Shown here: piece by piece, positions 34,753 to 43,979 of the stretch
How the letters are laid out: every line of letters begins with the position of its first letter
Position numbering within the stretch: the stretch's first letter is position 1
Assembly (NCBI GenBank): GCA_019745565.1
Contig: JAIESW010000029.1
Location: 124,001-188,000, forward strand
DNA: 64,000 nt
Source of the DNA: Burkholderiales bacterium
GTDB lineage: Bacteria > Pseudomonadota > Gammaproteobacteria > Burkholderiales > Ga0077523
Direction: 5' to 3'
Notes under the pieces: model-generated
What the model saw: only the letters and a program-made list of their open reading frames with translations
Databases searched by the model: none
Told to the model about the DNA's origin: nothing
Translations under genes and position numbers: made by a program

Positions 34753-36225
34753 ATGAAATTCGCCAACGATCCTGGCGGGACGCGGCTGCCCATCAAGCTC
34801 GATACGACCACCAACGGCGAGTTCGAGCCGATCCCGCTCGACGCGGTGCACCATGAGGCGAACCATCTCGCGCTACAAGCAGCGGCGGAGCATGCGAAGA
34901 AGCTCGCGGTCAGTCGACGAGGTTTTCTGGTGTCCGCGTGCGGCGCTGCAACGACGCTGATCGCGATGAACCAGGCCTACGCGCGCCACGGCAACGCCGG
35001 TGGTTTTTTCGAGGTGCCGAGCGACGCGCAGCGCGACCTCCAGCTTGCCCGGGCTACGGTCGAGGGCGAGGAGTTCATCTTCGACGTGCAGGGCCATTTC
35101 GTGAATCCGACCGGGGCGTGGACCAAACGCCTGCCGGAGAACGCCACGCCGCTGCGCCAGATGCCCAAGACCAACGCCTGTGTGGCGGGGCAGGGGCCGG
35201 GGCGGCTCGACTATCTCAAGTGCCTGGATGCCGACGAGTTCGTGAAGGACGTCTTCATGGACTCGGACACGGACCTGATGGTGCTGTCGTTCGTGCCTTC
35301 CACCCGCGAGGGCGAGCCGCTCACCATCGAGGAGGCGCATGCGACCGCGCGCATCGTCGAGCGCCTCGAGGGCACGCACCGGCTGTACATCCACGGCCGT
35401 GTGAATCCCAATCAGCCGGGTGACCTGGAAGGCATGGACGAGCTTGCGTCGCGTCACAAGATCGCCGCCTGGAAGACCTATACGCAATGGGGCCCGGACG
35501 GGAAACCCGGCTTCTTCCTCGACGACGACCCCGGTCTCGCCATGATCGAAAAGGCGCGCCGGCTCGGCATCAAGACGATCGCGGTGCACAAGGGTCTGCC
35601 GTTCGGTCCGAAGTCGTACGAGCACTCCACCTGTGCGGATATCGGCCGCGTGGCGAAGCGCTTCCCCGACGTGAACTTCCTCATCTACCACTCGGGGTTC
35701 GTGACTACCGCGAAGGAAGGGCCGCACGATCCGTCGCGTCCGGACGGCGTCGATCAACTGGTGACGAGCCTGCAGGTGAACGGGGTCAAACCAGGGTCCA
35801 ACGTATACGCGGAAATGGGATCCACCTGGCGCTTCGCGCTGCGCGATCCCGACACCGCTGCCCACACCGTCGGCAAGCTGCTGAAGGCGTGCGGCGAGGA
35901 CAACGTGCTGTGGGGCACGGACTCCATCTGGTACGGCTCGCCGCAGGACCAGATCCAGGCGTTCCGCACCTTCCAGATCTCGCCCGAGTACCGCGACAAG
36001 TACGGTTATCCGGAAATCACGCCGGCGATGCGCGCGAAGATCTTCGGACTCAACGCGCTCAAGATCTACCCGGTTCCGGCGAACGTGCTGAAACAGCACA
36101 TGAAGAGCGACAAGGTCGCCACTGCGCGTACCGAGTACCGCGCCGAGCGCCACGATCCTTCGTACCTGACCTACGGTCCGAAGACCCGCCGCGAATTCCT
36201 CAATCTCAAGATGTGGGGAGGGTAG
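34753..36225 (+). CDS. Tat-exported amidohydrolase-family metal hydrolase
   Basis: A 490-residue protein. An unusually long N-region of about 54 residues precedes a twin-arginine motif 'SRRGFLVSACGAATTLIA' (Arg55-Arg56), so export folded through Tat is predicted. The catalytic part is an amidohydrolase-2 (decarboxylase-like TIM barrel): 'FDVQGHFVNP', 'AWKTYTQWG', 'IAVHKGLP', 'IYHSGF' and 'LWGTDSIWYG' supply the metal and acid residues. AAGGAGA precedes ATG 34753. It shares a 67-bp divergent promoter region with the MFS-amidase operon. I infer a common pathway in which an amide or ester is processed outside, then taken up and hydrolysed. Confidence 0.82.
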   Translation: MKFANDPGGTRLPIKLDTTTNGEFEPIPLDAVHHEANHLALQAAAEHAKKLAVSRRGFLVSACGAATTLIAMNQAYARHGNAGGFFEVPSDAQRDLQLARATVEGEEFIFDVQGHFVNPTGAWTKRLPENATPLRQMPKTNACVAGQGPGRLDYLKCLDADEFVKDVFMDSDTDLMVLSFVPSTREGEPLTIEEAHATARIVERLEGTHRLYIHGRVNPNQPGDLEGMDELASRHKIAAWKTYTQWGPDGKPGFFLDDDPGLAMIEKARRLGIKTIAVHKGLPFGPKSYEHSTCADIGRVAKRFPDVNFLIYHSGFVTTAKEGPHDPSRPDGVDQLVTSLQVNGVKPGSNVYAEMGSTWRFALRDPDTAAHTVGKLLKACGEDNVLWGTDSIWYGSPQDQIQAFRTFQISPEYRDKYGYPEITPAMRAKIFGLNALKIYPVPANVLKQHMKSDKVATARTEYRAERHDPSYLTYGPKTRREFLNLKMWGG

Positions 36226-36333
36226 TCAAGCCCCTCTCCTTCAGGAGAAGGGATCATAGGTGCGCGCTGATGCTGGGCGGGCTTGCATTGATCGGCTGGG
36301 TGGGGAAGCGCCGCCTCGATTGAGTCGCTGCCA

Positions 36334-36421
36334 GCCCCCACCCTGGCCCTCCCCCAGCAAAGCTGGGGGAGGGGACGTACACCCCTTCCCCCACTGTGGT
36401 GGGAGAAGGTTGGGATGGGGG
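36334..36421. repeat. Palindromic intergenic repeat, copy C (full, inverted orientation)
   Basis: Full two-stem element whose reverse complement matches copies A, E and F: stems with loops AGCAAAGCT and ACTGTGGT, centre GGGGACGTACACCCC, outer flanks GCCCCCACCC and GGGATGGGGGC. It lies between the amidohydrolase and the TctC gene, which point the same way. Confidence 0.9.
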
Positions 36422-36520
36422 CATCGTTGCCTGTCTTCGGACTACGTCTCGCGTCCATGCGCGGCATTCCCGGTACAGTGCCATCTCACGGGCCGTGATG
36501 AGCCCGTCGAGGAGGTACGT

Positions 36521-37546
36521 ATGGTCGAAGGGTGGGATGGCGGCGACGCGAGGGCATTGCGATCGTTGGCGAGCGTGATGGGCCGCTGCACGGTCTCGAT
36601 CCTCGCATCGATTGCGATCCTGTTGCCGGCGCAATCGACCGCCAACGCGCAAGCGCTGCCCGATCCCATTCGTGTGATCGTTCCCGTGGCCGCGGGCAGC
36701 AGTCTCGACGCCCGAGCGCGAGTCGTCGCCGATGCGCTGGGCAAGCGATTGCAGCACCGCGTGATCGTCGAGAACAAGACCGGTGCCGGTGGCGTCGTGG
36801 GGACGCTGTTCGTCGCGCGCGCGAAGCCGGACGGCGCCACGCTGCTTTTCACCAACAGCGCCCACGCCATCAGCGCGCACCTGCAGCGCGACCCCGGCTA
36901 TGACCCGGTCCGCGATTTCACCCCGATCGCCTCGGTCTACGAGAGCGGCATGGTCCTGGTGGTGCATCCCGACCTGCATGTGTCGTCGGTGAAGGAACTC
37001 GTGGCACTCGGCAAGGCCAAGGGCGACGCGCTCAACTACGGGTCTAGCGGCACCGGCAGTCTCCCGCACCTCGGCATGGAAGTGTTCAAGCGCGCCGCCG
37101 GGCTCTCGTTCGCCCACGTGCCGTACAAGGGCGACAGCCAGGCCCTGGCCGATGTCCTGCCGGGACGCGTGCCGATGATGATCGCCGGCTATCCGGCATC
37201 CGCGCCGTCGGTCCAGGCCGGTACGCTGAAGGCGCTCGCCGTCACGAGCCCCAGCCGCGCGTCGGTCTTTCCGGACGTTCCCACCATGGCGGAGGCCGGC
37301 TATCCGGATGCTACCGTGAACGTCTGGACCGGCTTCTTCGCCCCCGCGAGAATGCCGCAGGCGCTGGTGGATCTTCTGCATCGGGAGGTCAATGCCGCAG
37401 TGGCGACCGCGCCCGTGCAGGAGCATTTCGCCGCGACCGGCGCGCGCTCCATGGTCATGACGCCAGCCGCGTTCGGCGCCTTCGTCGCTCAGGAGAACGC
37501 GCGTTACGCGAAGCTCGTGACCGAACTCAAGCTGAAGGAAGAATGA
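36521..37546 (+). CDS. Tripartite tricarboxylate transporter substrate-binding protein (TctC/Bug family)
   Basis: A 341-residue periplasmic binding protein of the Bug (Bordetella uptake gene) family. A signal peptide is followed by '[24 protein letters not shown]', '[15 protein letters not shown]', '[23 protein letters not shown]', '[15 protein letters not shown]'-like motifs and a typical C-terminus. It captures a carboxylate for uptake. A GGAGGT site sets ATG 36521, giving a long n-region; an internal ATG at 36578 would give a shorter, more ordinary signal peptide. No TctA/TctB membrane genes are beside it, as is common for orphan Bug proteins in Burkholderiales. Confidence 0.92.
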   Translation: MVEGWDGGDARALRSLASVMGRCTVSILASIAILLPAQSTANAQALPDPIRVIVPVAAGSSLDARARVVADALGKRLQHRVIVENKTGAGGVVGTLFVARAKPDGATLLFTNSAHAISAHLQRDPGYDPVRDFTPIASVYESGMVLVVHPDLHVSSVKELVALGKAKGDALNYGSSGTGSLPHLGMEVFKRAAGLSFAHVPYKGDSQALADVLPGRVPMMIAGYPASAPSVQAGTLKALAVTSPSRASVFPDVPTMAEAGYPDATVNVWTGFFAPARMPQALVDLLHREVNAAVATAPVQEHFAATGARSMVMTPAAFGAFVAQENARYAKLVTELKLKEE

Positions 37547-37574
37547 TGGACGTCGCAACGCCGGATCTGCCGCG

Positions 37575-38426
37575 GTGGTGAAGGCGAACGTATTGCGGAG
37601 CGGCGCCTTGTCGGTGGTCGACTATCGCTGTGACGCCGGTCCCGCCGATCGTCCATTCGTCGAGTGTCATCGCGCGCATTCGCTTTCGTATGTGCGCCGG
37701 GGCAGCTTCGGCTACCGCACTCGCGGCAAGGATTTCGAGCTGGTTGCCGGTTCGATCCTCGTCGGCCATGCCGGTGACGAGTACGTGTGTACCCATCAGC
37801 ACCACAGGTGCGGAGACGAGTGCCTTTCGTTCCAGCCGACCCCCGCATTTGTCGAGTCCGTCGGCGGAGGTCCGGAAGTCTGGCGTGTGGCCTGCGTGCC
37901 GCCGTTGCCGGAGCTGATGGTGCTGGGCGAGCTCGCACAGAGCGCTGCGGCGGGCGACTCCACTGTCGGTCTCGACGAGGCCGCTTTGTGGTTCACCCAT
38001 CGCTTCGTGGAATGCGTCTCCGGGCGCGCAGCGAAGCCGCTGCGGGCGCAGGCGGCCGATCGACGCAGGGCCGTCGAAACTGCGCTGTGGCTCGACGAGA
38101 GCGCGGGTGAGGCGGTGGATCTGGACGCCATGGCGGGCCGCGCGGGGTTGAGTCCGTTCCATTTCCTACGCGTGTTCTCGAAGGTGCTCGGCGTGACGCC
38201 GCACCAGTATCTGGTGCGCGCCCGCTTGCGCCGGGCCGCACGGCTGCTGGCGGACGAGACGTTGCCGGTGACCGATGTGGCACTCGACGCGGGGTTCGCC
38301 GATCTCTCCAATTTCGTGCGGACGTTTCGTCGCGCGGCCGGCGTGTCGCCGCGGGAGTTCCGCCGGGCCTCCCGCGGGGAGCGCAAGATTCTCCAAGAAA
38401 GGGTCACGCACGCCGGTGCAAGATGA
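37575..38426 (+). CDS. AraC-family transcriptional regulator
   Basis: A 283-residue regulator. The N-terminal cupin-like sensing domain ('[39 protein letters not shown]') is followed by the two-helix-turn-helix AraC domain at about 180-275: '[45 protein letters not shown]' and '[33 protein letters not shown]'. The start is GTG at 37575 or 37578, as no in-frame ATG fits. It is followed after 24 bp by a VOC protein that it may control. Confidence 0.9.
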   Translation: MVKANVLRSGALSVVDYRCDAGPADRPFVECHRAHSLSYVRRGSFGYRTRGKDFELVAGSILVGHAGDEYVCTHQHHRCGDECLSFQPTPAFVESVGGGPEVWRVACVPPLPELMVLGELAQSAAAGDSTVGLDEAALWFTHRFVECVSGRAAKPLRAQAADRRRAVETALWLDESAGEAVDLDAMAGRAGLSPFHFLRVFSKVLGVTPHQYLVRARLRRAARLLADETLPVTDVALDAGFADLSNFVRTFRRAAGVSPREFRRASRGERKILQERVTHAGAR

Positions 38427-38450
38427 TCTCCCCTGAATGAGGAGATCGTC

Positions 38451-38819
38451 ATGTACGACCATATCGGCTTGAAGGTGAAGGACCTGGATGTGGCGGTGCG
38501 CTTCTACGAGGCGGCGCTGAGTGCGCTCGGACACGTCGTCGGTTCGCGCGAGGGGTCCTACGCGGGGATAGGGCCCAAGGATGAACCGGGCCTGTGGCTC
38601 TATCGCGCGCAAGGCGCGACCGGACCCGGCGTGCACGTGGCGTTCCGGGCGAAGGATCGCGCGGCCGTGGATCTGTTCCACCGTAGCGGTCTCGCTGCCG
38701 GCGGCAAGGACAACGGCGAACCCGGCCTGCGCGCGGACTACAGCCCGACGTACTACGCGGCATTCCTGATCGACCCGGACGGCAACAACGTGGAGGCCGT
38801 CTGCATGGCGGCGAAGTAG
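38451..38819 (+). CDS. VOC/glyoxalase-family protein
   Basis: A 122-residue single-domain vicinal-oxygen-chelate protein: 'DHIGLKVKDLDVAVRFYEAAL', 'VHVAFRAKDRAAVDLFH', 'YYAAFLIDPDGNNVEAVC'. The two betaalphabetabetabeta modules and the metal-type His/Glu positions (H4, E116 region) are present. Such proteins are lyases, isomerases or antibiotic-binding proteins. Possibly under the AraC regulator directly upstream. A close paralogue is at 47178-47552. Confidence 0.88.
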   Translation: MYDHIGLKVKDLDVAVRFYEAALSALGHVVGSREGSYAGIGPKDEPGLWLYRAQGATGPGVHVAFRAKDRAAVDLFHRSGLAAGGKDNGEPGLRADYSPTYYAAFLIDPDGNNVEAVCMAAK

Positions 38820-38829
38820 CCGGACTGCT

Positions 38830-38871
38830 GCCCCCATCCCGGCCTTCCCCCACCGATGGTGGGGGAAGGAG
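38830..38871. repeat. Palindromic intergenic repeat, copy D (left half only)
   Basis: GCCCCCATCCCGG..CTTCCCCC ACCGATGGT GGGGGAAGG: one stem-loop equivalent to the left half of the full elements. It begins 11 bp after the VOC stop codon, 45 bp before full copy E. Confidence 0.8.
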
Positions 38872-38915
38872 AGGAGTGCGACGATCGATGAGGCCGATCG
38901 TCGGAGATTAGGACG

Positions 38916-39005
38916 GCCCCCATCCCAACCTTCCCCCAGCGAAGCTGGGGGAAGGGGTGTACGTCCCCTCCCCCGGCTGCGCCGGGGGAGGGCCAGGGAG
39001 GGGGC
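38916..39005. repeat. Palindromic intergenic repeat, copy E (full)
   Basis: Full two-stem element, loops AGCGAAGCT and GGCTGCGCC, centre GGGGTGTACGTCCCC, flanks GCCCCCATCC and GGGAGGGGGC. Same orientation as copies A and F. Lies upstream of the membrane-anchored alpha/beta hydrolase. Confidence 0.9.
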
Positions 39006-39098
39006 AGCACGCGCGCGTTGCTTCAAGTCGGGACTACCCGATCGCTCCGCACCCGGTGAGAATGACGGCACCATGGTGCCGTCCACGGCTCGATCGAG

Positions 39099-40553
39099 AT
39101 GAAACGCGTCGCCTTCTGGGTGTTGAAGCGCGGTCTCCTGCTGATCGCGGTATTCATTGCCGGTGGCCTTGCCCTGCGCGCCTGGAATTCCCTCGGCGGC
39201 CCGCAGCTCGAACCGTGGCACACGTATGTCCCTGAGGAGCTGAGCGAGGCCGAACTCGATCGCTCGACCTGGGCTGACTACATCGAAGCGGAAAACCGCC
39301 TGTACGAGCTCATGAAGCAGGCCGTCACCCGTCGCCTCAAGCCGGAAGACCGCGTCCCGCACAACCGCTACTACGAGGGCAGCGCCGTGTATCCGGCGCA
39401 CTTTGCGCAGGACTGGAACCGGTCGTTCGTGCTCGAACCGAAGGGCGAGCCGGCCGGTGTCGTGCTGCTGCTGCACGGGCTCACCGATTCGCCCTACACC
39501 GTGCGGCACCTCGCCGCGCACTATCGCGACCGGGGCTACGTCGCGCTGGCCATGCGCCTGCCGGCCCACGGCACGGTGCCGGCAGCGCTGACGCGCGTTC
39601 AGTGGGAAGACGGACTTGCCGCCACGCGCATGGCGGTGCGCGAGGCGCGGCGTCGCGTCGGCGCGCCCAAGCCGTTCCACATGGTGGGTTACTCGACCGG
39701 CGGCGCGCTGACGCTCAAGTACACGCTGGATGCGCTTAAGGACGAACGGCTCGCCCGGCCGGACCGGATCGTCCTGCTATCGCCGATGATCGGTGTCTCC
39801 GCCTTCGCGCGGTTCGCGGGTTTCGCCGGGTGGCCTGCCGTGCTCCCGGCGTTCGCGAAAACCGCGTGGCTCGATCTGCTGCCGGAGTACAACCCGTTCA
39901 AGTACAACTCGTTCCCGGTCAACGCGGCGGTGCAGTCGCATCGGCTGAGCACCACGCTGCAGGCGGAGCTGGCGCAGGCATCGCGCGAGAACCGGCTGAG
40001 CAAGCTGCCCCCGATCCTGACGTTCCAGTCGGCCGTGGACGATACGGTCAGCGTCGCGGCGGTGATCAGCGCTTTGTACGGCATGGTGCCCGCGAACGGC
40101 AGCGAGCTGGTGCTGTTCGACCTCAACCGGTCCGTGGATTTCGGACTCCTGGTGAAGCCCGGGATCACCGACCCCCTGGTTCGACTGCTGCCGCCTGCGC
40201 CGCGCCGGTACGGCATCTCCGTCGTGACCAATGCCGATGCGAACACCGACGCCGTCATCGAGCGTCGCATGGCGGCCGGTACGGCCGAGGAGACGCGCCG
40301 GCCGCTGCCGCTCGCTTTCCCCAGGGAGGTCTATTCGCTCTCGCACATCGCGGTGCCGTTTCCGACGACCGACGCGCTCTACGGCCTGCAGCCCGACCTC
40401 GCGGAGAACTACGGCATCCGGCTGGGCGTCCGCGGTCTGCGCGGCGAGCGGGGCGTGCTGGTGGTGGATGCGGCCTCGCTGCTGCGCCTCGGCTGCAATC
40501 CGTTCTATCCGTACCTGATCGAACGCATCGCCGCGGCGATCGACGGTCGCTGA
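39099..40553 (+). CDS. Membrane-anchored alpha/beta hydrolase
   Basis: A 484-residue hydrolase with an N-terminal membrane anchor (WVLKRGLLLIAVFIAGGLAL). The catalytic part starts near residue 118 with 'VVLLLHGLTDSPYTV', followed by the nucleophile elbow 'VGYSTGGAL' (Ser) and a late Ser-His region ('YSLSHIAVPF'). An Asp in 'QSAVDDTVS' could complete the triad. The protein probably faces the periplasm. About 150 residues longer than simple monoacylglycerol-lipase-like enzymes, with insertions around 240-300. Lipase or esterase activity is likely; substrate unknown. Confidence 0.82.
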   Translation: MKRVAFWVLKRGLLLIAVFIAGGLALRAWNSLGGPQLEPWHTYVPEELSEAELDRSTWADYIEAENRLYELMKQAVTRRLKPEDRVPHNRYYEGSAVYPAHFAQDWNRSFVLEPKGEPAGVVLLLHGLTDSPYTVRHLAAHYRDRGYVALAMRLPAHGTVPAALTRVQWEDGLAATRMAVREARRRVGAPKPFHMVGYSTGGALTLKYTLDALKDERLARPDRIVLLSPMIGVSAFARFAGFAGWPAVLPAFAKTAWLDLLPEYNPFKYNSFPVNAAVQSHRLSTTLQAELAQASRENRLSKLPPILTFQSAVDDTVSVAAVISALYGMVPANGSELVLFDLNRSVDFGLLVKPGITDPLVRLLPPAPRRYGISVVTNADANTDAVIERRMAAGTAEETRRPLPLAFPREVYSLSHIAVPFPTTDALYGLQPDLAENYGIRLGVRGLRGERGVLVVDAASLLRLGCNPFYPYLIERIAAAIDGR

Positions 40554-40671
40554 CCGGTGCGCCACGCTTGAGACGGGAGGGACGGCGAGAGTAATCTCAC
40601 GGAGCCGTCGCGACCCGGTGAAATGCTCATCGCATGAACGTCCGCGGCGATGACGCCAAGGGGGGATGGCC

Positions 40672-41646
40672 ATGAGATTCCGGAAACTGTTCCTGCTCGC
40701 CTGCTGCCTTGTGTTGCCGTTCGCAGTCCACGCCGAAGCCCCGAAGATGACCGTCATCGAGATCAACGACCACCTGACCGCGTTCTACACCGGGCGCGAC
40801 GAGAGCATTCCGCGCTACAGCCCCGACTACAACTGGGTGGATGATGGTGCGATGAAACTCGGCATCGCCACCTATGCGATCCATCGCGGCGACGAAGCCA
40901 TCGTCTACGACACCTTCACGTCGACCGAGCAGGCCCAGTGGGTGCGCGACTACCTCGCGCAGAAGGGGATCCGGCGCTTCACCGTGGTGCTGAGCCACTG
41001 GCATCCGGATCATGTGGGCGGCAACGCCGCCTACACCGACAGCCATATCCTCGCGCCGGACGTCGGCCGGCAGCTGATGGAGAAGCTCAAGGACAAGATC
41101 GAGCAGGGTGAGGCCTTCGGTCCGCCGGGGATCAAGCCGCTGGTCCTGCCCGATCTCGCGTTCCGCAAGCGGGCCGACCTCTACCTGGGCGACCTCAAGA
41201 TCGAGCTGCACAACGTCAACATCCACAGCCCCGACAGCCTGGTGATCCTGATCCCCTCCGACCGCCTGCTGCTTGCCGGCGACACCCTGGAGGACACGGT
41301 GACCTTCATGGTGGAGTTCGGCGATCTCGCCGAGCACGTGAAGAACCTGAAGAAGATGCGGACCATGGAGTTCGACCGCATCTATCCCAACCATGGCGAC
41401 CCGGACGTGATCGCGGCTGGCGGGTACGACAAGACGCTGATCGACGCCACCGTCGACTACATCACCAAGATGCTGCAGCGGGCCAAGAGCAAGAGCTACC
41501 TGGAAGGCACCCTGGAGGAGTACATCGGCGGCTCCATGAAGAAGCGCTGGGTCACGCTGTACGAACCCTATCGGGACGTGCACCGCGACAACCTGAAGGG
41601 CGTGTACGAGTACTACAAGAAGCGGAAGCTTCCGGTCGTCGAGTAG
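40672..41646 (+). CDS. Periplasmic metallo-beta-lactamase-fold hydrolase
   Basis: A 324-residue MBL-fold protein with a signal peptide (LFLLACCLVLPFAVHAEA). The Zn motif 'SHWHPDHVGGN' (HxHxDH), a further metal residue in 'LLLAGDTLED' and 'YPNHGDPD' are intact, giving a dinuclear metal site. ATG 40672 is preferred because the AAGGGGGG ribosome site is well spaced from it and too close to the ATG at 40666. No clear operon partners; it runs convergently into the aldehyde dehydrogenase gene with a hairpin between. Probably a lactonase, sulfatase or glyoxalase-II-like hydrolase; not a proven beta-lactamase. Confidence 0.88.
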   Translation: MRFRKLFLLACCLVLPFAVHAEAPKMTVIEINDHLTAFYTGRDESIPRYSPDYNWVDDGAMKLGIATYAIHRGDEAIVYDTFTSTEQAQWVRDYLAQKGIRRFTVVLSHWHPDHVGGNAAYTDSHILAPDVGRQLMEKLKDKIEQGEAFGPPGIKPLVLPDLAFRKRADLYLGDLKIELHNVNIHSPDSLVILIPSDRLLLAGDTLEDTVTFMVEFGDLAEHVKNLKKMRTMEFDRIYPNHGDPDVIAAGGYDKTLIDATVDYITKMLQRAKSKSYLEGTLEEYIGGSMKKRWVTLYEPYRDVHRDNLKGVYEYYKKRKLPVVE

Positions 41647-41676
41647 CCGGTTTGGCCGGCGAAGGCTGGAAAGCCA

Positions 41677-41742
41677 TCAACGCGGCGGACGCCCAACGGC
41701 AAACGCCTTTGTTTTTGCCTTACGCCGCGTCCGCCGCGTTGA
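41677..41742. terminator. Bidirectional terminator-like hairpin
   Basis: Perfect 16-bp stem TCAACGCGGCGGACGC (41677-41692) with GCGTCCGCCGCGTTGA (41727-41742), enclosing a smaller GGCAAA...TTTTTGCC hairpin. It lies between the convergent 3' ends of the MBL-fold and aldehyde dehydrogenase genes and is followed by T-rich sequence on the plus strand. Confidence 0.75.
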
Positions 41743-41764
41743 GCGCTTTTCCTTTCACTCCCCG

Positions 41765-43132
41765 TTACGCCTGACGCAGATGCCAGGCCTTCGGCCGCGT
41801 GAAGGTCTCGATGCCGTAGGTGGACAGGGTCAGTCCGACGCCCGAATGACCGACGCCCGACCACGGCAGGCGCGGGCTCACGCGATCGCAGCAGTTCCAG
41901 TACACCGAGCCCGCATTGACTTGCGCGAGCAGGCGCTGCGCGCGCGCTTCGTCCTTCGTGTACACGCCGGCCGTCAGGCCGTAGGCCGTGTCGTTCATCA
42001 GCTTCACCGCCTCGTCGTCCCCGGAGACCTTCTGGATGCCGATGATCGGACCGAAGCTCTCCTCACGCATCACTTCCATCGAGTGGTTCACGTTCGAGAA
42101 CACCGTCGGCTCGAACCAGTTGCCGGCACCGGGAATGCGCTTGCCGCCGGCCAGCAGCTTCGCGCCCTTCGCCTGGGCATCGGCCACCTGCCGCTCCAGC
42201 ACGGCGAGCTGCGGTGCGCGCGTGAGCGGGCCGATGTAGCTGCCGGGCTCCGTGGGCTTGCCGATCTTGAAGCCCTTCACTTCCTTCACGAATGCATCGA
42301 CGAAGGCGTCGTGGATCTTCTCGTGCACGTAGATGCGTTCCACCGAGCAGCAGCTCTGGCCGGTGTTGTACATGGCACCGTCGGCGAGCGAGCCGACCGC
42401 GGCCTGGATGTCCACGTCCTCGCAGACGTAGCTCGGGTCCTTGCCGCCCAGTTCCAGTTGCAGCTTGATCAAGCGTCCGGCCACGGCTTCGGCGATCTTC
42501 TTCCCCGTGGCGTAGGAGCCGGTGAAGAACACGCCGTCGATGGGTTGGGCCAGCAGCGCGGCGCCCACGGCACCGCCGCCGACCAGGACAGTGAAGATGT
42601 CCTTCGGCACGCCGGCTTCGTGCAGCAGGCGCGCGATCTCGAGGCCGGTCAACGTGGCGAATTCGGAGGGCTTGTACAACACCGCATTGCCGGTGAGCAG
42701 GGCAGGCACGAACACGTTCGCGCCGACGAACCACGGGTAGTTCCACGCCGAGATGTTGGCGATGACGCCGAGCGGCGTGTGCGAAATGCGCTCGCGCATC
42801 CCGGCGTCGTCGAACACGGTGCGCGGCGCAAGCGTTTGCTCGGTCTCGGCCAGGAAGAAATCGATGCGACCCAACAGGCCGTTCAGTTCGTTCTTGGATT
42901 GCTGCAGCGGCTTGCCCACTTCGGAGGTCTCGACGGCTGCCAGTTTGTCCAGATCGCGCACGACACCCTCACGGAACCTGCGCATGATCGCGAGTTTGTC
43001 CGAGAGCGCCACCGCGGCCCAGGCCGGTTGCGCGGCACGGGCGGCGCGGTACTTGGCCGCGACGGAATCGGCGGTGTCCTCCGGCAACTGGGTGATGGTG
43101 CTGCCGTCGGCGGGATTGGTGATGGTCAACAT
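41765..43132 (-). CDS. Aldehyde dehydrogenase (NAD(P)-dependent)
   Basis: A 455-residue ALDH. The Rossmann motif 'FTGSYATGKKIAEAVAG', the general-base Glu in 'LELGGKDPSYV' and the nucleophile Cys in 'NTGQSCCSVERIYV' are intact. It oxidises an aldehyde to the acid. The cluster (gamma-glutamyl ligase, Fe alcohol dehydrogenase, gamma-glutamyl amide hydrolase) suggests the substrate is a gamma-glutamyl amino aldehyde, analogous to PuuC of putrescine breakdown. Acetaldehyde from the Eut-like lyase is the other candidate. Last gene of the island, 22 bp after the hydrolase gene. Confidence 0.93.
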   Translation of the reverse strand: MLTITNPADGSTITQLPEDTADSVAAKYRAARAAQPAWAAVALSDKLAIMRRFREGVVRDLDKLAAVETSEVGKPLQQSKNELNGLLGRIDFFLAETEQTLAPRTVFDDAGMRERISHTPLGVIANISAWNYPWFVGANVFVPALLTGNAVLYKPSEFATLTGLEIARLLHEAGVPKDIFTVLVGGGAVGAALLAQPIDGVFFTGSYATGKKIAEAVAGRLIKLQLELGGKDPSYVCEDVDIQAAVGSLADGAMYNTGQSCCSVERIYVHEKIHDAFVDAFVKEVKGFKIGKPTEPGSYIGPLTRAPQLAVLERQVADAQAKGAKLLAGGKRIPGAGNWFEPTVFSNVNHSMEVMREESFGPIIGIQKVSGDDEAVKLMNDTAYGLTAGVYTKDEARAQRLLAQVNAGSVYWNCCDRVSPRLPWSGVGHSGVGLTLSTYGIETFTRPKAWHLRQA

Positions 43133-43154
43133 CCGGAACAGCCTTTCGTGAAGA

Positions 43155-43979
43155 TCAGGAAGTGGAAACGGGGGCGCCCTGCTGCTTGCGTGCGCGGGCG
43201 GCCTCGAGGAAATCGTGGAGGATCGGCTTGCCCGACAGTTCCGCTTGCTGGCCGGAACTGTGGATCATGAATTCGGGATGCCATTGGATGCCGAAGACGT
43301 AACTCGGACCCCGCCAGCGGATCGCCTCGACGATGCCGTCGGGCACGCCGACAGCTTCCACGACGAGGTCCTTGCCGACGTCCTTCACCGCCTGGTGGTG
43401 GATCGAATTGATGGTGGCCTGCGTCACGCCGGGGTAGAGCTCGGCGAGATGGGTGCCGCGCACCAGGCTGATCGTGTGGAACTGCTGGTCGTACTTCACC
43501 GCGTTGCGATGCTCGATGGCTTCGGGCACCTGGGTTTCGATGTCCTGGTACAGCGAGCCACCCAAGGCGACGTTGATGAGTTGGCAGCCGCGGCAGATGC
43601 CGATCACTGGCTTGCCGTGGTCCACGAAGGCCTTGAAAAGATCCATCTCGTAGCGGTCGCGCACCGGGTCGCCCGACCATTCGGGCTTGAGCGGCGTCTC
43701 GCCGTAGGTCTGCGGCGAGAGATCGTTGCCGCCCTGCAGCACCAACCCGTCGAGGTGCTCGGCGTAGGCGTGCAGGCTCATCTCGCTGCGCTCGATCATG
43801 CCGGCGCTCTCGATGGCGGGGATCATCACCACCAGCACCTTGCGCGACATGACCCAGTGGGCCACGGACTGCTCCAGATAGTGCAGCGTCTTGGTGAAGA
43901 CGCCACCCATGTCGAGTACCGGACTGATCGGGTGGTAGATCCGGGCGGATATGCCGATCAGCAAGCGGTCCTTCATCAC
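43155..43979 (-). CDS. Gamma-glutamyl-GABA-hydrolase-like enzyme (PuuD type, peptidase C26)
   Basis: A 274-residue class I glutamine-amidotransferase-fold hydrolase. The nucleophile Cys lies in 'GICRGCQLINVALGG', the His and Glu in 'FGIQWHPEF'. 'LVLQGGNDLSP' forms the substrate pocket. It removes the gamma-glutamyl group from a gamma-glutamylated amine product, releasing glutamate. Its ATG overlaps the stop of the Fe-ADH gene (ATGA, 43976-43979), so the two are coupled. With the ligase and the two dehydrogenases it completes a PuuA-PuuC-PuuD-like logic, but with an alcohol dehydrogenase where PuuB would be an amine oxidase. Confidence 0.92.
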   Translation of the reverse strand: MMKDRLLIGISARIYHPISPVLDMGGVFTKTLHYLEQSVAHWVMSRKVLVVMIPAIESAGMIERSEMSLHAYAEHLDGLVLQGGNDLSPQTYGETPLKPEWSGDPVRDRYEMDLFKAFVDHGKPVIGICRGCQLINVALGGSLYQDIETQVPEAIEHRNAVKYDQQFHTISLVRGTHLAELYPGVTQATINSIHHQAVKDVGKDLVVEAVGVPDGIVEAIRWRGPSYVFGIQWHPEFMIHSSGQQAELSGKPILHDFLEAARARKQQGAPVSTS

